Positions 10,986-23,759 of a stretch of 64,000 nucleotides of DNA are shown piece after piece. Source of the DNA: Trileptium ribeirensis. Taxonomy: Eukaryota > Nematoda > Enoplea > Enoplida > Thoracostomopsidae. A model generated the notes under the pieces. It searched no databases, was not told the DNA's origin, and saw only the letters and a list, made by a program, of their open reading frames with translations. The DNA is taken from assembly GCA_030248225.1 (NCBI GenBank), contig JASANE010018279.1, forward strand, positions 51,970 through 115,969, written 5' to 3'. Positions within the stretch are counted from its first letter, which is position 1. Every line of letters starts with the position of its first letter. The translations under genes were made by a program, and so were the position numbers.

Positions 10986-13841
10986 AGTTTAGCTTAAATT
11001 TTGAAAAATAGTAACAGTGATTTTGGTCAGTTGTAACCGCGAATGGGAGCAGTGGCTGAGATGAACTGCACTAGTTCTGAAGGCATCCAAACCCTGTCTT
11101 AGCTCGACAAGCGGCCAGAGTTTAGACAGAGACTGGAGCTAAGGTGGAATTCTGTAAGATTTTTAGGCTTGTTCAGTATACCTTGGAATTAATTTGAGTT
11201 TTGGCGATTAACTGCTAAATAAAACAATGATCGGCGCTTTACCTGTTTGATCGTAATAATTACGTGAAGACATTGCACCAGAGCACTAAAACTAGAAAAT
11301 TTATACAGGTTGCCTAAAATAAAATAAAAGAGACTAGTTGGATTTAGGGATATAAATTAAACTAGGGAATAGGAATTATTCGCCATTGAGTACGTAGTAG
11401 AATCAATATATGGTTGAGACCTTTATATACCAAGCAGTAGTGGATTTGAATGAGTTCCAGTAGCAGAAAACACTATAATTTAGTGACCAACACCATTAGG
11501 TTGGTTTGCACGGATAAAATATATATTCCGTAACGCAGAGTTAGCAAATAAACTCCATAGTTACGTAAACCATGATGTAGTACTGAATGGAAGCGGACTA
11601 GCACTCGCCGAGGTAAAATAAGTTACTGCTGAACATTAGATTGGTGTAAACTTGTACGCAACCGAGTCTAAATAACCACAATATCGTCCCATATAAGTTC
11701 CATGACACAACACTTGGTCGTATAAATTTTAATACTAAATGTTAGCTTGAAAGTTCGAGAAATACACGGCAGTTTCGTTAGCAAATAACAACAGATTATA
11801 TAAAAAAACTTAACAGCAAACTAGCATTATGCACTAGGTACGGCACTAATAGCAAATAACATGCGAATAACCTGTATATACATACTATTGATGGTAACAG
11901 TTTTTATAATTTCGCGTGACTTTTTAGGACAATAAGCGACGACCATGAATCGTAGGATACATGTACCTTAAATCGTAACTACCTGAAAAATTCGGAGAGT
12001 TCGTAGCCCTGAAAAACCTAAAGTAATTTGAGGTAGGGTTGATGGGACAAGTGACACAGGGTTTTTCCCAAATAGAATGTGGGTGTTGGATTATAACTGC
12101 CAAGCCCCCTAAGCGTATAATTTCCCCGGCCTGTGCATTTCACAACCCCTAGGCGAGGCTTGCGCGAAGACCTAGTTCCGGTAACTAGATCCCACACTAG
12201 AGTATGTTAACAGTGTCACAGCCTTTGACGATAGAGCAGCCCATGTTGTGACAGCCTGGTTACCAACCGGTGGCGAAACAGTGCCGGAAAGGTAGAAAGA
12301 CCAATCCCACCCAGAGGTCCCTGTTTAGGAAATGGGCTGCCCTTTTTCTGGTCTGCCATTACCCTATACTAGGTCTTACTTTTCCTAGTAATCCCGCCTC
12401 CTCGGCAGGATCCAGAGAAGCATGAACAACCACCTGCTCAGTCACTCGGTGATTTTAGTATGAAAATACATAGGTAACAGGTATGTATGGGGTGAAAATT
12501 ATATGTATGTATATGTAAATATATGAGTATTGCTACATAGTGGAATCGCGTCTTATGTCAAAGGTAAAAGTGCAGTGCTGGCAAAGATTCGGTAAACCAA
12601 AAATTCGCAACGCAGTATGTTCCAAACAATAAAAAAACCAGCATAATAACGATAACTAATGATATCCAAAAACACTAGTAACTTATATTTATTGTTAATA
12701 AGTTAGAATTAATGATTAATAATAGTTAATTATAATAAAGAGATAGAATAATAAAACAGTAATAACACGATAACTATAGCAAAATATTGTAAGAAAACCA
12801 CAACATGAAATAATGAGGAAAAAAGACAACATATATGAAAACACAACGATAACTCGTTATCGTCTCGCCACACACAACACAACATATCAACTAATACAGC
12901 ACAATAATAATCGTTGCCAGGACTCCAGCCATTGCGGTAGCTATCCTACGTCCAAGTAAATTATTAGTTAGCTAAATTTATTCATTAATAATTTAAAAAA
13001 CTATTATATTATTATTAAATTTTAATATATTTTCAAGGAAATTTTGTGAAGTTTTAAGGTTGAAAAAACAGTTATTTAGAGGTAGATTACGAAATTTCGG
13101 TAGGTTCCTAGATGTGCAGGGCTCATTAGAACCCTGTTTAACAATTTTAGGAATTTAAGAAATCGTACACAATTAGGAAAAGCTAAATATCGGGGTATTT
13201 GAATTAGGGAATAATAATAGAAATTAGGAGAGTCCAAAAGTTAGAGATAATAGAATAATTATGAGATCAGGTTGTCCCAGCCCCGAAATAATATGAAATA
13301 TACCCCAGTAGTAAGGTAGAGTTTAAGGGAATTTAGAAATTTGTAACAAATTTGATATTGAACTGAAAATGTTGGATTTCGTTAAATTTTAGTTTCAGAC
13401 CAATTTTGAAGGATAATATATATAAATTGAGGGGGAAATAAAGATTTTCACATGAAATTTGGATAAGTATTACCTCCCCGGAGATAACATAAGATTCACT
13501 ACCCTTGGAAGAAGAGATATTTTCCTGGGGAGGGAAGTAAATGTGGACAAATTTGTTTTTATGTAGAAATATTGGAATGGTTGAGTTTTGATTCTCCATT
13601 AGGGTTAGGGAGTAATATAGTTGAACTAAGGAGAAATAGATATCTCCATACTAGAAATGATGGAAAATCCCCTTGTGGCAAAGAATATAGGAGTCACCCC
13701 GGCGGGAGAATAAATATCCTCCCTGGGGAGGTATATAAATTGTTTTAATTTCAGCGATAAGGTCAAAACAAGTGAAATATAGTCTCCTATGGAGGGAAAA
13801 TACAAGATTGGACCTGCCAAAAAGTTGACAATCAGCAGTTA
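10986..13841. other. Intergenic stretch without a recognised gene
   Basis: No convincing ORF and no RNA gene. About 12640-13340 is very AT-rich. About 13480-13810 contains short CTCC/GGAG inverted repeats that could form stem-loops. The last four bases (GTTA, 13838-13841) are the left target duplication of the solo LTR that follows. Confidence 0.5.
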
Positions 13842-15705
13842 TGTAACATGCCCGTTCCGGCCCGTTACGTTCATTTTACATGACTTCGACGTCAAGATGG
13901 CCTAAACGCGCCTTAAATCGAATCAGACACAGCTACTGGAACTGAGTTTTCATGTGTTGCCGGGTGCCGTGGTCATTGATAATCGTTTTGTTAATATTGC
14001 TATCTTGGTACATCCATGCTGTCATAAATGTGTCCCTGCCGTTATTTGTATGCCTTTGCATGTTTTATTATAATTATGTGTCATGTCAGACAGGTTCACG
14101 CAGGAAGTCAGATTAGCGCGAAGGTTCATTTTGACTAGAATAGGAAGGAGCCTCAAATTGGCACCGAGATAGAGACTCGAACGGAACTCGACCGTTAGGA
14201 AATGTTTCCATGTTGAAATTTCAAAATTTATACCGTCCAGGAATAGGAGGCCTGTGACAATTTAAGGGATCGGAAAGTTATCGAAACCAGGACTATCAAC
14301 TTTACCTGGTTCAAGCGAACTATAGCCTAATGGTCACGAAAGTAAGCTGAAATCAATGGGTTACGGTAGTTTCCGATTATTCGGAAATTACAGACCTCGG
14401 GCCTGTTTATCGGTCCGTAACCGTCCAACGGTTCAGATTTACCGAAAATGCCCCAAGTACTTTTCGGTAGAGAATCTTTAGGGCTTTCGAACGAGCCCAA
14501 AACTTCACAAATTGCTGGAGCATTTCCTGAGATATTCTGGGGACGAACAGGTGAACATTCAATTAACTGCCAATACTTACGCTAGGTTTGGCTGGAGACC
14601 ATGGTTCCGGGTGGACATAACCTAGGTTTATATGGAAATATAGTTATGCATCTATATGTGTACTGCGTGACCTTCGTGACTCGGTGTGTCTATTTTTCCG
14701 CCCCACCGTATCAAAACCTTTCTTTTATAGCATCCTTTGACGCCCAAAATTGCCTGACCACCATACTAACAACTGGTTTTTCTGGTTACCATCGGATCAG
14801 TGAGTGAAAGTACGCGTGTTTCCAAGTGGTCTGCCCATCTAGGCATCTGACGAGGCCATGCGGGTCTCGATCTGACCAGTCATCCCGCTACTATATCACT
14901 CATTTCCCTGTTTTATACCGTACCACGGAAATTCAACATAAAACCCCGTCAGTTTGTGCCAACTTCGTATCTGACCCTTGACCACAAATAGTCTCATGCG
15001 ACCCCTCATTCTACTCGCCTGGTTTTGGCGACTACAACGATATCCGGCGGGTCTCCGCCCGACCCCTCGCTAGCTCGCTATGCCCCGCCAAAGTGCTCCA
15101 ATTTGGCATACCGACTGAAAGCGGGTACAGTCCAACCGAAAATTTAACCCCAACTCAAAAGTAGGCAAAACGCCCCTTATCGCATTAGCCACGTCGAGAC
15201 ATCTTCAAAGATGCCCGGCGGGTCTCCGTCAGTCGCCCCGTTAACCCGGGACGGCCGACAACGTGCCCCCCACCATTGCCGACACTCTGTTTATCAGTCG
15301 TGATTTTAGTGCCCATATACCCGCTCTTTCCAAGGCGAGTTCAACGATGCCGGGCGGGCGTCACTCCGCCCAACCGTTAGAGCGGGAAAGCCCGCTGCAA
15401 CCCTGTATGCTAACACATGTCGAAACCCAAAAGTGGGTCCCGACCCGCCACTGCGTCTACCCCCCTCGTGTTTGGTATCGTTCGGCCCCGTTCTTCGTCC
15501 TGGGACTGAATTTCGCCCCAGCCCCTCGAAGTTCCCTCGGGAACCCCTGTCCCGACTCCCTTCCCGTGCCCTTTCTTTTTCGTTTTCCTTTTTCTTTTTC
15601 ACTCTCTTTAACCGACTTCTTTGGTCGGTTGTCGTTGCTGCTTTCGCCGTGGTTGTATTGTGTGTGTGTGTGTGTCGTTGTTCTTGTGGTTGCTGTGTGG
15701 TTGTG

Positions 15706-15738
15706 CTGTTGTTGTTGTTGTTGTTGTTGTTGTTGTGG
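15706..15738. repeat. (GTT)n microsatellite in the solo LTR
   Basis: About eleven GTT triplets. The homologous site of the LTR at 40827-46876 has a shorter (AAC)n tract near 44998-45015, so the length varies between copies. Confidence 0.95.
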
Positions 15739-16202
15739 TTCTGCGTGTTTCTAGTGTGAACTTGAGCGACCTTTCTGTCGCTCAGGTCGCCTGTGTGTCT
15801 CATGAGTAGTGTGTGCTCATGAGTATTGTATGTGTATGTGTATGTGTATGTATATATGGATATAGATATATATATAGCATATAGGAATATGACAAAAAAC
15901 AGGACACGTAGGGACAAGACGTACAAAACGACGCTAAATTTGTAAGTTTTACGGACAGACTGGACGCATAGGACTAGAAAAGACTGGGGTAGGTTTAGGG
16001 CCCTCCCATGGGCTCTGGGAGTTCCTGAATAGGACCCCGGATAGATCAAGAGGTACTTAGGAATGTGCTGCGCCCCAGTACACGAAATGAGCTCGTTCCT
16101 GCCTTCGGTTCCCCCCTTTCGGGACGTCCAAAGACGCCCTGTCGGGATATTTGAAAAGCCATTAGCTAGGAATGCTAGGAATGTTTGGTTTTATTTTGTA
16201 AG

Positions 16203-16228
16203 CCGACTTGTAAACGTGCAATGTTTGC
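16203..16228. repeat. Conserved palindrome in the LTR
   Basis: GTAAACGTGCAA is followed by its reverse complement across a 2-base centre. The palindrome is preserved near 44515-44538 in the other long LTR copy. Confidence 0.8.
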
Positions 16229-16701
16229 ACGTTTACCCACGGACTTCGTAGAAAATTTGGCCCCAGATGGACTCTCATTAAGCTTAAATTAGGTGATGGA
16301 TGAGGCAGCTAACTCACTAAGTAGCTGGAATTTGACCTCAAATCGGCGAGTTAGCTGGGGGAAATTTGATGAATGCGGACAAGAACACCAAAAAAGATAG
16401 ATTCCAGCTTATGCATCATTCACAGAGAAGTGCGTGCACGAATTGCACACCGTAAGCTATTGCAGCGACGATATTGTAAGAAAACAATATTGTCATGGCA
16501 TAATGTTATTGCAAACATAGCGTAATCAATAGCACAAGCTAATATATTGCTGCTACAATAACATTGGCTTTTATTGCACCTTCCAAAGCAAAAATGTTGC
16601 CGCTACAATAATATTGGTTTGTCTTGCGCAACCGCAGAACGGCCCAGTTATTGCTGCGGCAAAAGCAGCTAATTGATATTGTAGCAACAATATAATTCTC
16701 T

Positions 16702-16889
16702 GAGTTTGATATTGGTGGCCTCCTCTCGTTTGATATTGCCCCCCTGCATTTTGAGATTGGTGCCCCCTGCAGTTTGTTATTAGTGCCCCCAGTTTGATAT
16801 TGATGACACGCAGTTTGATATTGGTGCCCTCTCCAGTTTGTTATTGGTACTCCTATGCCGTTTGATATTGATGCCCCCTCCAGTTTGAT
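16702..16889. repeat. Element B left minisatellite
   Basis: About eight copies of the same unit as in elements A and C (CAGTTTGATATTGGTG), in the same orientation relative to the element end. Confidence 0.92.
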
Positions 16890-17033
16890 AGATGTACGAT
16901 AGGCGTGACCAAGCTGTACCCACCTTGTAAATTACGTGACCCCTTCTCGCGTGCGGTCTGTTCTGGCTACACTATTGAAAAGAGCAATATTTCATCTATG
17001 GAATTTTGGGATGTATATGTAGATATATATCAG

Positions 17034-17131
17034 GGAATAACCGGAACCGAAATTTACCGGTTTGGTTTTTGCCATTTGCCGAACCGCAACCGGAACACGA
17101 TTTTTGCCGAAACCGGAATTCCGGTAACTCC
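17034..17131. repeat. CCGG-rich short repeat in the element B core
   Basis: A run of ACCGGAACCG, ACCGGTTTGG and CCGGAATTCCGG motifs within AT-rich DNA, flanked by TATATA tracts. It looks like a small interspersed repeat or simple-sequence derivative. Confidence 0.4.
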
Positions 17132-17663
17132 CGTATATATACATATATAACTGGTGTTATATATATATCAGCGTGTGAAAATAATCTTTTGAAATATGTT
17201 TACTTTGAAATAACATTTACTTAAATTTTTGTGCCAGTTTTATAAACAGCATTATATACACTTACGCCACTGACTGAAGTTTTCGAAGCAAGTGAACTAG
17301 CTTGAATAAGCTATTCTTCAACACTTTGCCCACATTATCGGAATAATACAGGTTTATCCTTGTCTTTTGGGTTATACAACACCCCCACAGCTCAAAAATG
17401 GTGAATTTTTAAGATAAAGCGACAATTTTGATACAATTACATTAAGCTCGACGAGGAAGTTCACCGAATATCCACCTTTATATGAAAGAGCTATTCCGAT
17501 TTATGGGTTCCCAATGTTACCCAAAATTTTTTCTCTGTAAATGTATATTATATTCCATTTAAACTGCATTGACGCGCTGAATCGAATGAAACAAAAATCA
17601 GCTGAATTAACTCATTCACAACTTAGTGTTAGGCTAATATTAGGCTTAGACTAAGCCTATGCC

Positions 17664-17775
17664 CGTACGATAGGATAGGAATACGATCGTACGACTGCAG
17701 GCCTACTCATCACTGTGCGGCAGGGTCGTCTGACGCTCTTCAAAAGTGGGGTGGAAAAAATGGAGGGGTAGGTCG
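17664..17775. repeat. Inner inverted repeat of element B, left arm
   Basis: Bases from CGTACGATAGGATAGGAATA through the CTCTTCAAAAGTGG motif recur as the reverse complement at about 19108-19222. They form a second foldback inside the minisatellite arms, interrupted on the left side by about 770 bp of unrelated DNA. Confidence 0.8.
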
Positions 17776-19221
17776 ATTACTTTTATTATATTATTATCTC
17801 TTTAGATGATTTTTTCAATGTTTGTCAGCAAAAAGCGGAGGCCACCCTTGTTGCGACGCCCCTGTTGTGTAGCCATCTACTGCAGGTTGAAAAACCGAAG
17901 ATAACGTCATATATGCAGCTCTAAATTGAAATGCGGCCGCTAAGTTAATTAATTCTCCATTTCATTTCATTTTCCATTTCTCTATTTAATATTGACATTT
18001 ATATGAAATTGTTTGGATTATGTTGACAGTGCTCTACAACTGCGACTGTGGCAAGTGTCATCAATAAACCTCATGTTTTTGCACAGTCACTGCCTCTCCG
18101 AATAAGATATACCAAAAATTTCCGACGATATCTAAATTTGTATTCGGTAACAGAGACACAACAGATACGATGTAGAGTGCTCTTCTTCAAATCTATTCGC
18201 CTTAAAATCTCGGTGTCGCAGTCGTTTCCGAACTGTCTTTGCATTGCTGAGTTTTAGATATAAAGGTAACAAGCTACCCTGTCGGAAACACATACTATGT
18301 GTCAAGAACTTTTGTTTGAAGACAAAAAAGTTTTCTTCTTAAAAGAAGAATGTCACAGCAGTTATATTGCTATTAACAATACAATTTATGCGCCTGGACT
18401 ACATATAGTTATTTAAATATAAAGTTTACGACGGTTCAGCATAATATTTGGTTTTTGAAACATGGCAAATTATTTGACTTCAGCGTTTGCGAATATGCTG
18501 TCTATGAAATAGCAAGAATGAATTCAGACCTGGTAAAGTTGATAATATAATTTTCGATGTCATCAATTCTCGGAATTCCTAAATATTTTCATCTCAATTG
18601 TAGTCAACAAATCCGAGACGTTTGCTGCATGCCATTTTTGCCTGGCATGCAGACTCCAGCGGTCGGATCTGAAAAGGCTTTGACTATAACAGATACGTGC
18701 AGTGCAGTGCAACCAAAGCTGTAATGCACACTCTGACAAAAGGTGAAATCAATGTCACAGCCTGACGGCTGTGACAACAAGGAATTTTTAGGTATGAGCA
18801 TTATATATCATACTGTATGAATATGTAATGAGAATCTATATGCGATACATTAACAGCAAAATTATAAATAAAGTTATAATATAATGTCACAGTAAACTCA
18901 ACCTTAGACCATTGACACCTATGTCCTAGTAGGTAGTTGGAAAACGGTTATTTCAAAATTTTGTATTATATAGTAACACGATTGACTGTGTTGTCGAATA
19001 TATATTATATTCAAGAAGGTGTGTAAACTCACCATTTCGCAGCAAGTGGTATCACAGCGAGTGAGCAAGCGAGCGCACGAAGACGTTATAATATATTGAA
19101 AGTGAACAAACTGTCCCTCCAGTTTTTTTCTGCCCCATCCACTTTTGAAGAGCTTGCAACCTCCCTGATCGCAGTGATACGTAGGCCTACAGCCGTACGA
19201 TCCTATTCCTATCCTATCGTA

Positions 19222-19519
19222 GGGGCACCTATATCCTATCCTACTGGAGGAGGCACCAATATCAAAATGGAGGGTCACCAATATCAAACTGGGGGTACTA
19301 ATATCAAACTGGAGGGGCACCAATATCAAACGGCATAGGGGTACCAATATCAAACTGGAGAGAGGCACCACTATCAAACTGGAGGGGCATCAATAGCAAA
19401 CTGGAGAGGGCACCAATATCAAACTGGGGGGCACTAATAACAAACTGCATGGGGCACCAATCTCAAAATGCACGGCGGTCAATATCAAACGAGAGGGGCA
19501 ACCAATATCAAACTCAGAG
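19222..19519. repeat. Element B right minisatellite, inverted orientation
   Basis: About thirteen reverse-complement units (CCAATATCAAACTGGAGG). The junction with the outer palindromic block is a mirror image of the left junction at about 16670-16710. Confidence 0.92.
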
Positions 19520-21848
19520 AATTATATTTTTGCTACAATATCAATTAGCTTCTTTCGATGCAGCAATAACTCGACCGTTCCGTGGTTGTCCAACACAAAC
19601 CAATATTATTGTAGCGGCAATAATTTTCCGGCTGCTAATGAAAGTGGAATAAAAGCCAATGTTATTGCAGCAGCAATATATTAGCCTGTGCTATTGATTG
19701 GGCTATGTTTACAATAACATATTGCCATGACAATACTGTTTTCTTACAACATCGTCGCTGCAAGAGCTTACGGTGTGCAATTCCTGCACGCACTTCTCCG
19801 TGAATGATGCATTACTTCAAGCATGCTAATGCACCAAACTTGGTTTAGAAATTTAAAATTTGACGGGTGATTTAACCGTTTTCGTGGGACATTTGGGGGG
19901 ATAACGACCAATCTAAGTTAGGTAAGAGGTTTAAAAGATCTGAGTAATGGGTTTTGGATAAGTTTCTGACAAGAATTTGGGAATACAGATGGGGTAAGAT
20001 CTGAGATTTTGGGACAAAACTCACAGATGGTCGACCTCCGAGTATTCGGAGGGTTCAAATTTGATGTCGGCGATTTCGATTGAAGCCGACTCTCTCTAAA
20101 GGGGACCCAGGGTTTACGATAGCTGTCAAAAATAAAATCTTGGGAATTTTTCGATTGGGCGCCCGGGTTTGAACTCAAAAAAGTGGGCGTTGAAAGAGCT
20201 TCTCCGATTGGATAGCGACAAAGTCGCTATCCTTCAATATAGCTGAAAATTTTGAAGCGACGACCACCGCGTCGTCTCTTGGAATCAGTTCGACTTCGGC
20301 AGCGCGGAGTTCGGTCGACTTTACTGACCGGCTCCGACGCTAGAGTTTTATTACATAAGTTTCACGGTTCATTTTGCTTTTCCGTGCTTTTTCTTCGCTT
20401 TGCGTTTGGAATGGGATTCGGCCAATGGAGGACCCGCGTAGACATCTTCCGTCTCGCGGAAGGGGACTAGCAATTGCTGTCCCGGACCGAATATTGTAAG
20501 TCATGAGAACCAGGTGCATGGGGGTTTATTTTCCCCAGATTGAAGTGTAACAGACCGTCTAAACTTAGTTCGCCGTAGCACGATCTTACACCCTGTAGGT
20601 TGACCTGACGCCCGTCGTCGGACGTCTCAATTTTCACTCCGACTTGCTACATATTTACAAGTTTCTTGACAAACCTCCTCGGGTCGAGTTCCGTTTGGGC
20701 AGTTTGAGCGATTGCACGGGAGTTGCTGAATTGTGAACACACCAGTCGAAGTCATTCTGATTCCCCGTGGTCATAGGTAAGGCAAATCAAAATGGACGCT
20801 TCTCGTCCATGTTTTACATGATGTGTTGCTTTTGAGTTAGGGTAGTAAAATTTTTCCTGAGCCGACCACGATAAAATTTCCCCGACTAGTTATAGGGGCA
20901 GGCTTATTTATTCGCGTTTCTGGTTTACAAATTTATAGCTTAGTGGACCGTTCGATGCTCATGCCGCTGCTTGAGCTCGGACTGATGTTGCAATTAAGGA
21001 CGGAGGATCAGCCTCCGTCGGGCTTTAGGAAGCCCCAAAATTTCGCTTACCAGTATGAGCTAAGTTAAGTTGGGGGAATACAAAAGACCAAACAAATTCT
21101 AAGAATTTCAGTTTGAGTGTAAGATATTTGCACTCCGCAAGGAGCGATTTTCATCGACACGGTTTTTGCAGGATCAGCAAAATCTCAGATTCGATTGATT
21201 CATTGTTAAGACGGTCATCAATAGCATTACATAGGGATCAGCCACCGAATCCGCGAGTCCTCGACAATCCCCCTCATGGTCAAACTTACTAGGCATCCGC
21301 TTCACAATGTTCACACCGAAATCGTCTTGGTTCGCCTATTAAGTTCGCCAACGTTCACTATAGTACGTACACGTGGTTAAGCTTGGCGATAGCAAGTAGG
21401 AAAACTCCCCGTAATAAAACGAACCAACCGCTTGGCTGGATGCCATTATCGACCTCCGTGCCCGCTTCCAAAAAACCATGGTACGGTGCCCCCACTCTTA
21501 AAAAAGGGAGGCCATGGACTGTAACACCTTCAACTCGATAAAGAAAAAAATCGCGACCTCTCGCGATTCGTTTTGACCCCAAACCGAGTAAGTGCAAAAC
21601 CCCTTTTTCTTTTTGGAGCGACTTGATCGCTGAGTTTAAGTACTTTTCTATTTTGTCTTTGGTTGCCCGTTAGGCTATGTACTATGTATGCCCCGATTTA
21701 GCTTTTTCACCTTTTTTGTCTCTCTCCTTTTTCATTTTCCCTTGTTGAGTTTAGATCCTGCACGGGGAAATTAAGCCCGCTGCAGAAATTTCAGTACTAA
21801 CCACTCGACTATCGAGTTCTGAGGAATTTCAGTAAAATTTTGGTGATA

Positions 21849-21912
21849 ACTCGACTGCACAATTTCGATAGTGCAGTCGAGCCACTGTACGATTTCGATG
21901 TGTACAGTGTAT
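21849..21912. repeat. Two adjacent hairpins in the solo LTR
   Basis: The first is CTCGACTGCAC, a 10-base loop and its complement; the second is CACTGTAC, a loop and GTGTACAGTG. The related LTR at 58-61.7 kb has a comparable pair near 59936-59985 with altered stem bases. Confidence 0.6.
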
Positions 21913-23566
21913 TAAGGCAATAGGATGAGTACGATAGAGAGAGGCTAGGAGAGAAAACGAAGACAAGGGAAGCAAGGGAAAAGAAAAGAGCAAAGAACCA
22001 AGCAAAGAAACAACAAAAAAAGGGACACGGACGCGTCCAAGGACGAAACGCCCCGTGTTCTCTGTACGCTAGGACCAAACGCGCCCCACGGTGCAAACCT
22101 GGTCCCGACCATAAAATAGGCACAAACACCCGCTTGAAATGATTAGATCAGTGATATTGGCCGCCTAAGAAACCAGCCAAGACGGCATTTGTTCGTGCCC
22201 CTCCTGTCTAGGCTGATGACAAGCGACTAGGGACGACCCATTAACGTTATCGAAACGACGCCCCCGACAACTATTAATTAATTTAACTATTACTCCACCA
22301 CCAAAATCAACCCCTGCCGGTATAAGCGAACCCAACAAGAATCTTGAGGACTCGGGACAACTGAGCTTCCGCTGGGACTACTGAAGCCGCTGAGATATTT
22401 AGAAATTAGCGCAAAGTTTGACTCGATCGGGATACTAGACAAATAATTTACCGGACTAGAAATTCGCACTAGACGGAGTCATTCATCGGACTGCCGTGTG
22501 GACGCTTCATATGTCGTACAATGATCATTGGCATTAGTTTCCATTCTTTTGTATCATAAGAAATCAATTGCTTTTAACCGTGTAATATCATTAATGTAAC
22601 CATGGTTTTAACGTGCACTGTCGATCCGTGTGTTCGTACCCCTATTCATACCCCTTCTCTACTGAAGCCACGCGATAAAAATGGACATCTCCTCTTCCCT
22701 GCACGCCCCTTTGAACGCGCATAGCGCCGCACATTGTCGAGAGCGAACTTCGAAGCACGCCAGAACACATAACCCGAGCGATAGCTGACTTCGTTAACGT
22801 TCAAGGTTGAACGACTTGGGTATATATTTTGGTTCGGTATTCTCCGGGAACGTATTCGCTCGCATCGTCTCGCGCCCCGACTAGACGCGGACAAGGGAAT
22901 GGACGTGTACGACTGTTTCACCGTTTCCGTTTGTATAATGCTTCCACCTCTTGTATTTGATCTGTACCGTACATATATTGAAATAAAACGAGGAAAATCA
23001 TCTCTCGTGTCCATTGTTGTTTGTACCCAAGCGTAATAAGTGCGTCCGAACGGACGAGCCGACCCTGCGTGCCATGGCTTGACGTGGGAAACATTCCAAG
23101 CCCTGACACGTGCGGTCCGCCACCATTGTTTATTGCGATAGATACCGAGTTACAGCGAGAGTGGTCCACCGAATTACTTATCAGGTTCACTGGCTTAATA
23201 GACACACTCGCACGAAAGATAAAATTTACTAGGAAAACCGTATCACGAGATATTGAAACAATCAGGTTATTAAGATGTGAACTAACTAGTGCGACGCTAA
23301 ACTCTCAGGGACAGTCGGAACCCTGTGGGGGCCACATGGCTACCTCGGATAAAGTGTTCGGCTAAGGATAAACTAAGTAAAACTCAAAATTTACCTTGTA
23401 AATTCAACCTCATCACGCAGTTTACTTTAGGTTACGCTAGACTAAACAACTTCCAGTAGACCAGGACAGGAATATCGGTTTGACATTATGACCTGTGAGC
23501 AGGTTTCGGTGTCAACCTCCCTGGGGGACCTCAGCAATCATGCCAAGATACTAGACACGTGCGCAA

Positions 23567-23580
23567 CCAATCGGGCGGGG
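23567..23580 (+). promoter_or_regulatory. CCAAT box fused to a GC box in the LTR
   Basis: CCAATCGGGCGGGG lies about 180 bp before the LTR 3' end and is identical at 61484-61497 (+) and 41007-41020 (-). CCAAT and GGGCGG are classical NF-Y and Sp1-type sites. The placement suggests a core promoter near the 3' end of the LTR, so that nearly all of the LTR would be U3. This is an inference. Confidence 0.45.
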
Positions 23581-23759
23581 TCCGAACACACCCCGTGAAG
23601 CGCGCCTGCGGCCTGCTAAGCTCCGTAACTTCTTGGGTCTGACCAAGAAAAGTGACCAAATTGTAAAACTACTGGTCCGCCCTTGAGGTTATGATAGCCG
23701 GGGTCGTATGGGCATGGTGTTAGGAAATTGCGCCATGCAGCTGCGTCACCGTTATTACA

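Larger units (their letters stand above)
16412..19811. mobile_element. Foldback element B: non-autonomous TIR DNA transposon, 3.40 kb, TSD TTA, nested in the solo LTR
   Basis: Left end TGCATCATTCACAGAGAAG and right end (reverse complement) TGCATCATTCACGGAGAAG are inverted repeats that extend about 290 bp. TTA flanks both sides (16409-16411, 19812-19814), and the surrounding LTR sequence resumes on both sides compared with the uninterrupted copy near 44300, which fixes the insertion. Inward come TTATTGC/GCAATAA-type palindromic repeats, a mirrored minisatellite (16702-16889 and 19222-19519), and a further inverted repeat (17664-17775 with 19108-19222). The 17776-19107 core has no recognised gene. 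No transposase is seen. Confidence 0.9.
13842..23759 (+). mobile_element. Solo LTR of a long-LTR Ty3/gypsy-like family, split by element B
   Basis: It begins TGTAACATGCCCGTTCCGG and ends CACCGTTATTACA, a TG...CA pair with a short terminal inverted repeat. GTTA lies directly before 13842 and directly after 23759, a 4-bp target duplication. Removing element B and its duplicated TTA leaves about 6.5 kb. The sequence is collinear, in the opposite orientation, with the LTR at 40827-46876. No internal retrotransposon sequence is attached, so this is a solo LTR, the usual product of LTR-LTR recombination. Short open frames inside it are not conserved as proteins. Confidence 0.88.

Noticed and set aside
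14601..14807. 68-codon ORF shared by the LTR copies at 14601 (+) and 52400 (-)
   Set aside because: About eight amino-acid changes with little sign of synonymous excess; this is expected from general LTR similarity rather than coding constraint.
15306..16049. 247-codon minus-strand ORF in the solo LTR (Thr/Asn/Arg-rich), with a counterpart at 44934-45263 (+)
   Set aside because: Antisense to the LTR, built on the (GTT)n tract and A/C-rich bias; length and ends differ between copies.
21358..21597. 79-codon ORF in the solo LTR
   Set aside because: Not preserved in the other LTR copies at the homologous position.
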